A DNA stretch of 64,000 nt from NCBI RefSeq assembly GCF_001051995.2, contig NZ_CP014646.1, positions 62,001 through 126,000 of the forward strand. The letters are read 5' to 3'. This document shows, piece by piece, positions 27,703-38,546 of this stretch (the stretch's first letter is position 1; each line of letters opens with the position of its first letter). Under the pieces are notes generated by a model. The model worked only from the letters and a program-made list of their open reading frames with translations, did no database searches and was not told the origin of the DNA. This DNA is from Thauera humireducens (lineage in GTDB: Bacteria > Pseudomonadota > Gammaproteobacteria > Burkholderiales > Rhodocyclaceae). Position numbers and translations under genes: made by a program.

Positions 27703-29996
27703 TCAAGTCCCGCGGATCTCCCGCATCGCGTCGGCGGCGCGGAGGATCGCTTCGGGCGTCGCCGGCGCATCGAGCGGCGGCGCGACGCGGTGTCCGGCGA
27801 GGCTGCCGAGCGCGTCGCGGAGGGCGAAGAACACCGAGAACGCCAGCAGCAGCGGCGGTTCACCCACCGCCTTGGAGCGCAGGATGGTGTCCTCGCGGTT
27901 GACGTTGTCGAACAGCCGCACACGGAAATCGGGCGGGCAGTCGTGGACGGCCGGAATCTTGTAGGTGGAGGGCGCGTGCGTCAGCAGGCGGCCCTCGTCG
28001 TTCCACACCAGCTCCTCCAGCGTCAGCCAGCCCAGGCCCTGCATGAAGCCGCCCTCGACCTGGCCGCGGTCGATCGCCGGGTTGATCGAGCGGCCGGCGT
28101 CGTGCAATAGGTCGGCCCGCAGCAGCGTCCATTCGCCGGTCAGGGTATCGAGCGCGACTTCGGACACCGCCGCGCCGTAGGCGAAATAGTAGAAGGGGTG
28201 GCCGGTGAGCGTGCGGGCGTCCCAGTGCAGGCCGGGGGTGGCGTAGAAACCGTCGGACCACAGCTGCACGCGGGCGACGTAGGCCTCGCGCACGAGCTGG
28301 GCGAAAGGGGTGCGTGCGGCACCGGCCTGCACCTGGTCGTCGGCGAACACCACGTCGGCGGCGGCAACGCTGGCCCGCTCGGCGGCGAACGCGGCCAGGC
28401 GGCCGCGGATGCGGCGCGCGGCGGCTTCGGCGGCCTTGCCGTTGAGGTCCGAGCCGCTCGACGCCGCCGTGGCCGAGGTGTTGGCGACCTTGCCGGTGTC
28501 GGTGGCGGTGCAGCGGATGCGCGCCAGCGGCACGCCCAGCGTGTGCGCCACCACTTGCGCGACCTTGGTGTTGAGACCCTGGCCCATCTCGGTGCCGCCG
28601 TGGTTCACCAGTACCGAGCCGTCGGTATAGACATGCACCAGCGCGCCGGCCTGGTTGAGGTGGCTGAGGTTGAAGGAGATGCCGAACTTCACCGGTGTCA
28701 GCGCCAGCCCCTTGCGTATCACCGGGCTGCCGGCGTTGAAGGCGGCAATGTTCGCGCGGCGGGCGCGGTAGTCGCTGTCTTCTTCCAGCTGCGCGACCAG
28801 GGCGTGGATGACGTTGTCGGCGACCGGCTGGCCGTAGGGCGTGGTGTCGCGGCCGGTACCGGCCTGTGCCGCGTAGAAGTTGCGCTTGCGCACGTCCAGC
28901 GGGTCCAGGCCGGTGGTGTAGGCGATGTCGTCGAGGATGTGCTCGATCGCGAAGGCGCCCTGCGGTCCGCCGAAGCCGCGGAAGGCGGTGCTCGACTGGC
29001 GGTTGGTGCGCGCGCAGCAGGCGGAGATGTCGGCCGCGGGCAGGTAGTAGGCGTTGTCGACATGGCAGACGGCGCGCGTTGCGACCGGGCCGCTGAGGTC
29101 GGCCGACCAGCCGGCGTCGAGCACCATGTCGATGCGCACGCCGTGCAGCAGGCCGTCGGCCCCGAAGCCGGCAGCCCAGTCGTAATGCACGGCGTGGCGC
29201 TTGCCGGTGACGAGCATGTCGTCGTCGCGGTCGGGTCGCAGCTTCACCGGGCGCTGCAGCCGGTGTGCGGCCAGCGCCGCGATGCAGGCGAACACGGCGG
29301 ACTGCGACTCCTTGCCGCCGAAGCCGCCGCCCATGCGCCGCACCTCGACCCGCACCCTGTTGCTGGTCACGCCGAGCATGGTCGCCACGGCGTGCTGCAT
29401 CTCGGTCGGGTGCTGGGTGGAGCTGTGCAGGTGCAGGTCGCCATCCTCCGTCGGCCAGGCGTAGGCGATCTGGCCCTCGAGATAGAAGTGCTCCTGCGCG
29501 CCGACCCGGGCGCGGCCGGCAAGCTGCAGCGGGGCGTCGGCGAGGGCCGCGCCGGCATCGCCGCAGGCGAGCTTGAGCGGCGGCAGCACCCAGGACTGCT
29601 GGCGGCGGGCTTCGAGCGGATCGAGCACGGCGGGCAGCGGCGCGTAATCTGCCGCGACATGGCGCGCGGCGTGGCGCGCCTGTTCGCGCGTGTCGGCGAC
29701 GACGGCGAACACCGGCTGGCCGAGGTAATGGACTTCGCCCGCGGCCAGGATCGGCTCGTCGTGCAGCACGGCGCCGCAGTCGTTCAGACCGGGAATGTCG
29801 GCCGCGGTGAGCACCGCGCGTACGCCGGGCGCCGCGCGCACGGCCTCGAGGTCGAGGGCCGTGATCCGTGCATGCGCATGTGGCGACAGGCCGAGGGCGC
29901 AGTGCAGTGTGCCGGCGAGTTCGGGCAGGTCATCCACATACGGGGCGCCGCCGGTGACGTGCAGGTGGGCGGACTCGTGCGGCGGGACGGGGCGGC

Positions 29997-30000
<4 letters not shown>
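27703..30000 (-). CDS. xdhB: Xanthine dehydrogenase molybdopterin-binding subunit
   Basis: Large catalytic subunit (765 residues) that hydroxylates hypoxanthine to xanthine and xanthine to urate at a molybdenum centre. Family features: the N-terminal VTGGAPYVDDLPELAGTLH, GGGFGGKESQS with the substrate-side Glu, the Arg in STAFRGFGGPQG, the cofactor contact NHGGTEMGQGL, and the catalytic Glu in KAVGEPPLLLAFS. AAGGAG lies upstream of ATG 30000, and the ATG overlaps the xdhA stop (ATGA), so the subunits are translationally coupled. The XdhC chaperone gene is about 16 kb away next to guaD. Confidence 0.96.
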
Positions 30001-31523
<1,523 letters not shown>

Positions 31524-31627
31524 CGGATCGACTCCTGCGGCGTGGCTGGGTTGTCGTGAAATGCGTCACGGAGACCCGTCCGGCGGGGTGAAATCGCTCG
31601 GGGATGTCGGGCTCCTGTACAGCCGAA

Positions 31628-31655
31628 GGTCTCAGACCGGGCGGAGCCTTGTCAA
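31628..31655 (-). promoter_or_regulatory. Candidate xdhA promoter with overlapping palindrome
   Basis: Minus strand reads TTGACA (31650-31655), a perfect -35. About 12-17 bases on is GGTCTGAGACC, a palindrome, where a -10 box should sit; no good -10 sequence is present. This fits a promoter that needs an activator or is covered by a repressor. The evidence is only sequence resemblance. Confidence 0.35.
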
Positions 31656-31770
31656 TCGGGGATTTCGGACCCCTTGAACGGGGTGGCGGAGGGCGCGGGA
31701 ATGAGGCCTTCAGCTGCGCTTGAATTCGTACTTTCTATCGATAAATCAGAAACTTGTTTGAAAAGACGGT

Positions 31771-31798
31771 TTGTCGCGCGCAGCGGGGCGGCTATACT
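31771..31798 (+). promoter_or_regulatory. Sigma-70-type promoter for the small secreted protein
   Basis: TTGTCG at 31771-31776, spacer 16 bases, TATACT at 31793-31798 (5 of 6 to consensus). The predicted start near 31805 gives a leader of about 120 bases before ATG 31928. Confidence 0.55.
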
Positions 31799-31927
31799 GC
31801 AGCCATTGTGTTGCGGTGCAGCAAGTGCTGTCGCCGCACATCGGTGCTTCCCGGCTGCGCGAATGCCGGCCCGGGCTCGAAGCGACCGATGCGAACGCGC
31901 CCCTTTGCCAACTATCAGGAACCGATC

Positions 31928-32275
31928 ATGACAACTCGCACGCATTTCATTGCTGCCGCCCTCGCGCTTGGCCTGGCGGCTGCGCCCGCCCTCGCCGAGA
32001 CCGCCACCATGAAGGTTGCGCTGGCCGACTCCGCCATGCAGACCCAACCCCTGGCCGTGATGCTCGACCAGCCGACGGGCGGCGCCTTTGTTTACCTGCC
32101 GGAAGAAGGCTGGAAGTTCGCGGGCCGCAATGCAGCAGCGGGCAATGTCGACGCGCCCGTGCCGGGCGCCGGCCAGCCGGTGAGCCTGTTCGTCGATGGC
32201 CCGACCGGCTTCGTGTTCAGTTATGCCGTGGACAAGGGCTGGACCTATGCCGGCCGCGTCGGCGGCGCCGAGTAA
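31928..32275 (+). CDS. Small exported protein with internal repeat, function unknown
   Basis: 115 residues from ATG 31928, with AGGAA before it. A clear Sec signal peptide (basic start, hydrophobic ALALGLAAAPALA, cleavage before ETATM) predicts a mature periplasmic or secreted protein of about 92 residues. Two similar units are visible: PTGGAFVYLPEEGWKFAGR and PTGFVFSYAVDKGWTYAGR, each ending in a G-W-x-x-A/Y-G-R pattern. No cysteines are in the mature part. I do not recognise the family. It stands alone, divergent from xdhA and convergent with the Sel1 gene 32 bases away, and has its own promoter and long leader. Confidence 0.8.
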   Translation: MTTRTHFIAAALALGLAAAPALAETATMKVALADSAMQTQPLAVMLDQPTGGAFVYLPEEGWKFAGRNAAAGNVDAPVPGAGQPVSLFVDGPTGFVFSYAVDKGWTYAGRVGGAE

Positions 32276-32307
32276 GTCTTGTCGCGGGCGCGGCCTGTCG
32301 CGCCCGC

Positions 32308-33111
32308 CTAGTCCCGTGCGATCGGGCCCGACAGCGGCAGCGCCGGATCGCCCTCGGCCGCGACGGATTCTGCCTGCGCGGCCTTCAATTCGTCCGCGGA
32401 CAGCTTCAGCGCGATGCTGTCGCGCTCATGCACGCCATCCATGTTCATCTGCGCGGCCGCGCGATTGAACCAGACGTAGGCCGTGATCGCGTTCTGCTCC
32501 ACCCCCAGGCCGCTGCGGTAGAGCCGGCCAAGCTCCACCATGCCATCGGTGTTGCCGGCATTGGCCGACGCACGCACCCATTTCTCTGCGTACGCGTAGT
32601 TCTGCGGCACGCCCACGCCGCTGCGGTAGAGCTTGCCCAGTTGCAGCATCGCGCCCGAATGTCCGCTGGCGGCGGCACGGCTGAGCCAATGTACCGCTTC
32701 GGCGCCCGCGGCCTTGCCGTGCGAGGTGTCGAGCAGGGCGGCGCGCCCGATACGGTACTGCGCCTCGGGGTCGCCGGCCTTGGCGGCTTCGAGCGTACTC
32801 GAGGTCGGGGGCGCCTCCTGCTCTGCGGCAACGCTCGCCTCGCCGTTGTCCTCGCGGGTTAGCAGCGCGGCGGCAACCAGGCCGATGCCTGCCAGTAGCA
32901 CCGCGGCGACAAGCGTCGCCAAGGAGCCCGTCCGTGGTGTGCGCATGCTGTTGCGCACCGGCAGCGCGGCGATGAAGCGATGGGAGCAGGCCAGGCAGCG
33001 GTAAGGCTGGCCGCCCGGATGGGAGAGCTTCTCTTCGTGTGAGCGCCAGCGTGACTCGCGGCAGCGGCTCGCACCACATTCGGGGCAGCAGGGCGCGGCG
33101 CGAGCGCTCAT
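32308..33111 (-). CDS. Zinc-ribbon, membrane-anchored Sel1-repeat protein
   Basis: 267 residues. The N-terminus has two Cys pairs (CPEC at 9-12 and CLAC at 39-42), probably a zinc ribbon. A single membrane helix follows (about 66-84, ATLVAAVLLAGIGLVAAALL), then Sel1-like repeats from about 105 on: GDPEAQYRIGRAAL, GHSGAMLQLGKLYRSGVGVPQN, GNTDGMVELGRLYRSGLGVEQN. The ribbon would be cytoplasmic and the repeats periplasmic. Sel1 repeats usually mediate protein contacts. No enzyme motif is visible and its partner is unknown. It is transcribed on its own downstream of the nrdJ terminator. Confidence 0.8.
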   Translation of the reverse strand: MSARAAPCCPECGASRCRESRWRSHEEKLSHPGGQPYRCLACSHRFIAALPVRNSMRTPRTGSLATLVAAVLLAGIGLVAAALLTREDNGEASVAAEQEAPPTSSTLEAAKAGDPEAQYRIGRAALLDTSHGKAAGAEAVHWLSRAAASGHSGAMLQLGKLYRSGVGVPQNYAYAEKWVRASANAGNTDGMVELGRLYRSGLGVEQNAITAYVWFNRAAAQMNMDGVHERDSIALKLSADELKAAQAESVAAEGDPALPLSGPIARD

Positions 33112-33304
33112 GATGTGGAATGCCTTCAGCGGTCTTCCCGGCGCCTCGGAGCGGCCCGGGTGTTTCGGGGAATACCGCGTGTGTGTGCAGCACGCGATTT
33201 CTGGGATGTGTCGAGATGCGATTCTCGATCAAACAGGGCTGCAGTTCAAGGCGGACGCGGGGTCTGGACGCGCGCGGGCCTGCGCATGGGGACGGACGAT
33301 ATGA

Positions 33305-33351
33305 AAAAGGGGTGCCGAGCGGCACCCCTTTTCAGTTGGGGGCTTGCCCCC
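33305..33351. terminator. Terminator downstream of nrdJ
   Basis: Strong hairpin at 33305-33332: arms AAAAGGGGTGCC and GGCACCCCTTTT around a 4-base loop, so it has an A run on one side and a T run on the other and works in both directions. A second small hairpin (GGGGG/CCCCC, 33338-33351) lies between it and the nrdJ stop. Confidence 0.88.
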
Positions 33352-33372
33352 GATTCAGCCCTGATCCCGGAA

Positions 33373-36246
33373 TCAGCCGCAGGTCCCCACTGCACCGCAG
33401 GCCGTGCAGAAGTCGCAACCGTCCTTGCGGATCACCGTGTGGTTGCCGCATTCGGTGCACAGCGCGCCCTGCATCAGCTTGGGCTCGTTGTCGTCACGCG
33501 GCGATTCGAGAATGCCCATCTCGCGCGTCGGATAGCCCTTTTCATCCAGCACGCCGAGCATGGCGTAGCGGTGGATGATGAGCTGCGCCAGATAGGCCAC
33601 GGTGCTGGGCCAGTTCTGCTGGCGGCGGGTGCCGGGCACGAAGGCCATGAAGTCGCCCAGCGGCTCGGGGTAGTCGAGCAGCTTGCGCAGCTTCATGCCG
33701 ATCCAGGCCGGATCCATGACGCGCATGTCGAGCGACAGGATGCGGGTCAGGCCGTCCAGGGCGCGCGGGTAGTTGCCCGACAGCCACACCGAGTACGGGC
33801 GGGTGACGCCGTCCGGCAGGGTGATTTCCTTCAGGCCGAGCACGAAGTCTTCACTGGTGGCCGGGTTGTAGATGTCCACCGTCCACGACAGCGTGCCGTC
33901 GGTGCCGGTCTTGGGCTCTTCGAGGCTGAACAGGGTGTCGAGCACACCGTTGCTCTCGTCTTCCTTGTCGAACACGCCGAGCTTCTCGCAGCGGTAGTTG
34001 ACGACCTGGGCGAAGGCCGACACCACGCCGGGCACCAGCTTCTTCTCGCCGTGCGGCGGGAAGGGCATCTCGAACGAGCGCTCGCCGACGGTGCGGGCCA
34101 GGGTGTCGAGCTTGAGCTTGAGCCAGGCGCGGTCGTTGGCGCGCATGTCCATCGACAGGGTCTTCGCCACCGCACCCAGGCCGCGCGGCTGGTCGGCGCC
34201 GTTCACCCACACTTCGAACGGGAAGGTGCCGCCATTGGTGCCGAACTGGCCGACGAACAGCGCGAAGTCGCCGGTCGGGGTGTTGAGCATGTAGGTCCAG
34301 GCCATGTTGCCGTCCGGCATCTCGGGGCGGCCGGGCCAGCGTAGGCTGGACAGCACCGGGGCGGGCAGGCTCTTGATCGACAGGCGCTTGTTGGCGTCGA
34401 CGATCTCGACGTCGTGCGGCTGCTTCTGCTCGGCGGTCGGGGTCACCGACAGCACGGAGCCCAGCACGTTGTTGGGGCGGTAGGTGGCGAGGCCCTTCAG
34501 GCCGGCCTTCCACGCGGTGAGGTAGAGGTCCTCGAACTCTGCGTACGGGTAGTCCTCGGGCACGTTCACCGTCTTGGAGATGGACGTGTCGATGTAGGGC
34601 GCGACCGCGGCGACCATGTCCTTGTGCGCCTGCGCGGAGATCTCCAGCGCGGTGACGAAGGATTCCGGCAGCTTGTCCACGTTGCCGCCGAGGTGGCGGT
34701 ACAGGCGCCACGCGTAGTCCTCGACCGCATACTCCTTGAAGGTGCCGTCGGCCATGCGCTTGCGGCGGGTGTAGGTGTAGGAGAAGGGCGGTTCGATGCC
34801 GTTGGAGGCGTTGTCGGCGAAGGCCAGGCTGATGGTGCCGGTGGGCGCGATCGACAGCAGGTGCGAGTTGCGGATGCCGTTCTTGCGGATCTTGTCCTTC
34901 ACCTCGGCCGGCAGGCGCGAGGCGAAGTTGCCGCCCGAGAGGTACAGGTCGGCGTTGAACAGCGGGAAGGCGCCGCGCTCCTTGGCCAGGTCGGACGAGG
35001 CCAGGTAGGCGCGGTTGCGCATGAACTCGGAGATCTTGCGTGCTTCCTCGCGCGCTTCAGGGGTGTCGTAGCGCTTGCCGAGCATGATCAGCGCGTCACC
35101 CAGGCCGGTGAAGCCCAGGCCCACGCGGCGCTTGGATTGCGCTTCGGCGTGCTGTTGCGCGAGCGGCCAGTGGGTCGCTTCGAGCACGTTGTCGAGCATG
35201 CGGATGGAGACGTCGACCACCTTGCCGAAGCCGGCGTAGTCGAACTCGGCCTTGTCGGTGAACGGGTTCTTGACGAAGGGCGTGAGGTTGATCGAGCCCA
35301 GGCAGCAGCAGCCGTAGGGCGGCAGCGGCTGTTCGGCGCAGGGGTTGGTGGCCTCGATGGTCTCGCAGTAGTACAGGTTGTTGTCCTGGTTCATGCGGTC
35401 GAGGAACAGGATGCCCGGCTCGGCGTGGTCGTAGGTCGAGCGCATGACCTGGTCCCACAGTTCGCGCGCGCGCACCTTGCGGTACACCCACAGGCCGTCG
35501 TCGCGCTGGTAGGCGCCGGCGTCCTTCAGTTCTTCGGTGGGCTCGGCCTTGTGCACCAGCTCGACGTCGCCGTCGGCCTCGACGGCCTGCATGAAGGGGT
35601 CGGTGACGCCGACCGAGATGTTGAAGTTGGTGAGGTCGCCTTCGTCCTTGGCGTGGATGAATTCCTCGATGTCCGGATGGTCGCAGCGCAGCACGCCCAT
35701 CTGCGCGCCGCGGCGGGCGCCGGCCGATTCGACCGTTTCGCACGAGCGGTCGAACACGCGCATGTAGGACACCGGGCCGGAGGCGTTGGAGGCCGTGCCC
35801 TTGACCAGCGCGCCCTTCGGACGGATCGACGAGAAGTCGTAACCCACGCCGCCACCGCGGCGCATGGTTTCGGCGGCCTGGGCCAGCGCGGTGTAGATGC
35901 CGGGACGGCCATCGACGGCTTCGGTCACCGAGTCGCCGACCGGCTGCACGAAGCAGTTGATCAGCGTGGCGGCCAGCGTGGTGCCCGCGGCACTGTTGAT
36001 GCGGCCGGCGGGCACGAAGCCCTTTTCCTGCGCCTCGAGGAACTTCGCCTCCCAGTGGGCGCGCTTGTCTTCGGCCTCGATCGCGGCAAGGGCACGCGCG
36101 ACGCGCTGGCGCACCTGCGCAACGGTCTGCTCGTCGCCCTTGGCATATTTCTCGATGAGGACTTCGCCCGAGATTTCCTGCATTGCCAGGTTAGCGGCGG
36201 TGGGCTTGACGTTGCCTTGGGTGGGTGCGCTGGTGGTCTCGCTCAT
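33373..36246 (-). CDS. nrdJ: Adenosylcobalamin-dependent (class II) ribonucleotide reductase
   Basis: Reduces ribonucleotides to deoxyribonucleotides with B12 in place of a tyrosyl or glycyl radical, so it works with or without oxygen. About 957 residues, the length of the long single-chain NrdJ type. Key parts: LINCFVQPV (redox Cys), [18 protein letters not shown], the active-site [12 protein letters not shown] (Cys and Glu), the [12 protein letters not shown] loop, and a Cys-rich C-terminus ([26 protein letters not shown]) that reloads the active site. Either ATG 36246 or ATG 36261 could be the start; neither has a strong ribosome site, 36246 has an A-rich AAGA before it. The upstream 197 bases are unusually AT-rich. 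No B12 riboswitch was seen. Confidence 0.95.
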   Translation of the reverse strand: MSETTSAPTQGNVKPTAANLAMQEISGEVLIEKYAKGDEQTVAQVRQRVARALAAIEAEDKRAHWEAKFLEAQEKGFVPAGRINSAAGTTLAATLINCFVQPVGDSVTEAVDGRPGIYTALAQAAETMRRGGGVGYDFSSIRPKGALVKGTASNASGPVSYMRVFDRSCETVESAGARRGAQMGVLRCDHPDIEEFIHAKDEGDLTNFNISVGVTDPFMQAVEADGDVELVHKAEPTEELKDAGAYQRDDGLWVYRKVRARELWDQVMRSTYDHAEPGILFLDRMNQDNNLYYCETIEATNPCAEQPLPPYGCCCLGSINLTPFVKNPFTDKAEFDYAGFGKVVDVSIRMLDNVLEATHWPLAQQHAEAQSKRRVGLGFTGLGDALIMLGKRYDTPEAREEARKISEFMRNRAYLASSDLAKERGAFPLFNADLYLSGGNFASRLPAEVKDKIRKNGIRNSHLLSIAPTGTISLAFADNASNGIEPPFSYTYTRRKRMADGTFKEYAVEDYAWRLYRHLGGNVDKLPESFVTALEISAQAHKDMVAAVAPYIDTSISKTVNVPEDYPYAEFEDLYLTAWKAGLKGLATYRPNNVLGSVLSVTPTAEQKQPHDVEIVDANKRLSIKSLPAPVLSSLRWPGRPEMPDGNMAWTYMLNTPTGDFALFVGQFGTNGGTFPFEVWVNGADQPRGLGAVAKTLSMDMRANDRAWLKLKLDTLARTVGERSFEMPFPPHGEKKLVPGVVSAFAQVVNYRCEKLGVFDKEDESNGVLDTLFSLEEPKTGTDGTLSWTVDIYNPATSEDFVLGLKEITLPDGVTRPYSVWLSGNYPRALDGLTRILSLDMRVMDPAWIGMKLRKLLDYPEPLGDFMAFVPGTRRQQNWPSTVAYLAQLIIHRYAMLGVLDEKGYPTREMGILESPRDDNEPKLMQGALCTECGNHTVIRKDGCDFCTACGAVGTCG

Positions 36247-36382
36247 GGTCTTTTTCTTCATCCGTGGGTAGTTCAGAAAACGGACTGAAGAATAGCGCCT
36301 AAACCGCGTTAGCGCAAAAAAATAAAATGCTTTAAAAACAGTCTCTTAATTGTTTCTTTTGTGTTGCATTTAAAAAAATAAT

Positions 36383-36394
36383 ACTAGATGTAGT
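36383..36394. promoter_or_regulatory. NrdR-box-like palindrome upstream of nrdJ
   Basis: ACTAGATGTAGT sits in an imperfect palindrome (TACTA-N4-TAGTA) about 137 bases upstream of the start codon. It resembles the ACxATATATxGT core of NrdR boxes with two differences at the centre. NrdR sites usually come in pairs; I found no second copy. Confidence 0.3.
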
Positions 36395-36422
36395 AGCAAC
36401 AAGCGGCCCGTTTCTTGTACGA

Positions 36423-36445
36423 AAACCCAGTGTTCTCGCGGGTTT
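36423..36445 (-). terminator. Weak hairpin at the end of the HDOD gene
   Basis: Arms AAACCC/GGGTTT with an 11-base loop overlapping the stop codon of the HDOD gene, followed by a short T run on the minus strand. Borderline as a terminator. Confidence 0.3.
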
Positions 36446-37316
36446 AGAGGTCTCTGGCGACCCGGCGGGGGGCAGACGGGAAGAACAGGGACAGGTAGGC
36501 CGCGAGGTTCAGTTCGGCCTCCTCGCGCACTGCGGCGATGCATTCCGCATCGAGTTCGAGCAGGTCCCACACGGTCTGGTCGATGCGGGCGCCGACCTGT
36601 TCGCTCGACTCGCCAATCCTGTCCGCGGCGACGATGTGGCTGGCCAGGTTGAGTGCTGCGGCGTCGGCGGCGTGTTCTCCGCCGAGCCGCGGCAGCGTCT
36701 GCGCACCGATGGCTTCGGCGAAGGCTCGGGGCACCCGCCACTGGTCCATCAGCGTCGCGCCGACCTCGGCGAAGTCGCAGCCGACGATCCGCCTTTCGAC
36801 GAGGTGCAGGGGCTCTCCGCCTTGCCCGGCAATCGTGCGGGCCTCCGCGGCCAGTTCCGGCGCGGTCTGGAACAGCACGAGGTGGCCGATGTCGGCCAGC
36901 AGGCCCATCACGAAACTGCGTTCCGCCGCGACCGCGCCCGTCCGTTGTGCGATGGCGTGGGACGCCAGCGCACACAGCACGCTCTCGCGCCAGAAGCGGT
37001 TCATGTCCAGCTGCGCAGGGCGGATGCCTGCGAACACCGCATGCAGCGACATCGCCAGCACGAGGTCGTGAACCTGCTGCAGGCCAAGGATCTGCACCGC
37101 GCGCACGACGTTGTCGATCTCGCCCCGATAGCCGTACATCGCGCTGTTGACCAGGCGCAGCAGCCGGGCTGTGAGGGCCGGGTCAGCCGAGACCAGGCGC
37201 GCGACCTCGAACACCGATCCGTCCGGCGACTCCAGTTGCTCGCGCACGCGTTCGTATACCGTCGGCAGCGAGGTCAGGGCTTCGATCTGGCTGACCAGTT
37301 CCTGGGCTGAATGCAT
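36444..37316 (-). CDS. HDOD-domain signalling protein
   Basis: 290 residues from ATG 37316, with AGGAG 7 bases upstream. One HDOD domain covers most of it: LTSLPTVYERVREQL, VSADPALTARLLRLVNSAMYG, VQILGLQQVHDLVL and LLADIGHLVLF are family hallmarks. HDOD proteins resemble HD phosphohydrolases but lack the full metal set and act in signalling or stress pathways. No second domain is attached. It lies 26 bases downstream of the cation transporter gene on the same strand, so they may be co-transcribed; a functional link is not obvious. Confidence 0.87.
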   Translation of the reverse strand: MHSAQELVSQIEALTSLPTVYERVREQLESPDGSVFEVARLVSADPALTARLLRLVNSAMYGYRGEIDNVVRAVQILGLQQVHDLVLAMSLHAVFAGIRPAQLDMNRFWRESVLCALASHAIAQRTGAVAAERSFVMGLLADIGHLVLFQTAPELAAEARTIAGQGGEPLHLVERRIVGCDFAEVGATLMDQWRVPRAFAEAIGAQTLPRLGGEHAADAAALNLASHIVAADRIGESSEQVGARIDQTVWDLLELDAECIAAVREEAELNLAAYLSLFFPSAPRRVARDL

Positions 37317-37342
37317 GGAGGACTCCTGTTGCGTAGCGCCGA

Positions 37343-38338
37343 TTATCCGTGATCGACCCTGGCGCTGGAATTGCGGGGCGTGAACACGAGCGGGACGGCG
37401 GGGGGCAGTTCGGGCTGCAGGGTGACGTGCTCGATGGCGAAGCGCGCGTGCAGCAGCGCCCGTTCCGCATCCAGCACGGCCTGCCATGGCTGTTCGCCGT
37501 TGAGCAGGATGTGAGCCGACAGCGCGGTGCGGCGCGAATCCAGGCTCCAGATGTGGAGGTCATGGACCGAGCGCACGCCGGGCACCGCCGCCATGCTGCG
37601 GCCCACTTCGGGCAGCGACAGGCCGTCGGGCACGCCTTCGAGCAGGGTATGCAGCACGTTGCGCAGCAGCGACAGCGTGGAGAACAGGATCAGGCCGCAG
37701 ATCAGCATGGTCAGCAGCGGATCGATCGGCGTCCAGCCGGTGAACTGGATGACGAGGCCGGAGCCGAGCGCCGCCACCGAGCCGAGCAGGTCGCCCATCA
37801 CGTGCAGCAGCGCGCCGCGGGTGTTGAGGTCGCCTTCGCCGCGGGTCAGCAGCCAGGCGACGGCGAGGTTGAGCACGAGGCCGCCCAGCGCCACCAGCGT
37901 CACCATCTCGCCGGCGATCTCGCGTGGCTCGAGCAGCCGAAGCACCGCCTGCCACAGCAGCAGGGCCACCACGGCGAGCATGAACAGGCTGTTGGCCAGC
38001 GCTGCGAGCGCCTCGACCCGACGCAGGCCATAGGAGTGGCGCGGACCCGTCGGGCGCAGCGCAATGCGCGCCGCAATCGCGGCCAGCCCGAGCGACAGCG
38101 CGTCGGTGACCATGTGTCCGGCGTCGCCCAGCAGCGCCAGCGAACCCGACCACCAGCCCGCCAGCGCCTCGACTGCGGCGAAGCCGAGCGTCAGCGCGAG
38201 CGCCAGCGGCAGGTAGCGGCTGGCGGCGTGGTCGTGATGGTGATGGCCGTGCCCATGTCCGCCATGCACGTGTTCGTGGTCGTGCGCGTGGGAATGGTCG
38301 TGATCGTGGTGGTGTCGTGGTTCGTGCGTCGCTGCCAT
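37343..38338 (-). CDS. Cation diffusion facilitator family metal exporter, His-rich N-terminus
   Basis: Inner-membrane proton/divalent-metal antiporter (probably zinc, cobalt or cadmium) of 331 residues. The first 40 residues are crowded with His and Asp, a metal-collecting tail. Six helices follow; helix 2 has the HMVTDALSLG site (H-x3-D) and helix 5 the HVMGDLLGSV site (H-x3-D), the tetrahedral metal site of zinc-type members. A cytoplasmic C-terminal domain ends the protein (SVHDLHIWSLDSRRTALSAH). It is divergent from ttrB across 208 bases. It resembles CzcD/ZitB rather than iron or manganese types. Confidence 0.93.
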   Translation of the reverse strand: MAATHEPRHHHDHDHSHAHDHEHVHGGHGHGHHHHDHAASRYLPLALALTLGFAAVEALAGWWSGSLALLGDAGHMVTDALSLGLAAIAARIALRPTGPRHSYGLRRVEALAALANSLFMLAVVALLLWQAVLRLLEPREIAGEMVTLVALGGLVLNLAVAWLLTRGEGDLNTRGALLHVMGDLLGSVAALGSGLVIQFTGWTPIDPLLTMLICGLILFSTLSLLRNVLHTLLEGVPDGLSLPEVGRSMAAVPGVRSVHDLHIWSLDSRRTALSAHILLNGEQPWQAVLDAERALLHARFAIEHVTLQPELPPAVPLVFTPRNSSARVDHG

Positions 38339-38546
38339 GCGTTGCGGTCCCTCTTGCGGATGACGCGATTATGCGGCGCGTGGCCGGCCGTGGCACGCGG
38401 CGGGCGCGGCGGCGGGCAGGAGGGCATCGGGCAAGGGGAGGCGCAATAGGTAAAACCATCTAGCGCGCTGCCTCATTTCCCCAATTTCTGTAGGGACATC
38501 GGAGGCCTAGAGTGGCAACCACGCCAATGGCACCTGGAGTCCCGTC

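Larger units (their letters stand above)
31524..31927. other. Divergent control region between xdhA and the small secreted protein
   Basis: 404 bases without a gene I can support. It holds the xdhA ribosome site, an 11-bp palindrome (31628-31638), a minus-strand TTGACA (31650-31655), a hairpin ACCCC/GGGGT (31669-31684), a locally AT-rich stretch (about 31725-31770), and a plus-strand promoter (31771-31798) followed by a leader of about 120 bases. Confidence 0.6.

Noticed and set aside
36247..36443. Cobalamin riboswitch upstream of nrdJ
   Set aside because: No B12-box-like sequence or suitable GC-rich fold was seen; the region is too short and AT-rich.
38341..38546. TtrR binding site upstream of ttrB
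   Set aside because: Only short imperfect arms (for example TGGC/GCCA at 38513-38526) were found. I know no reliable TtrR consensus to test them.
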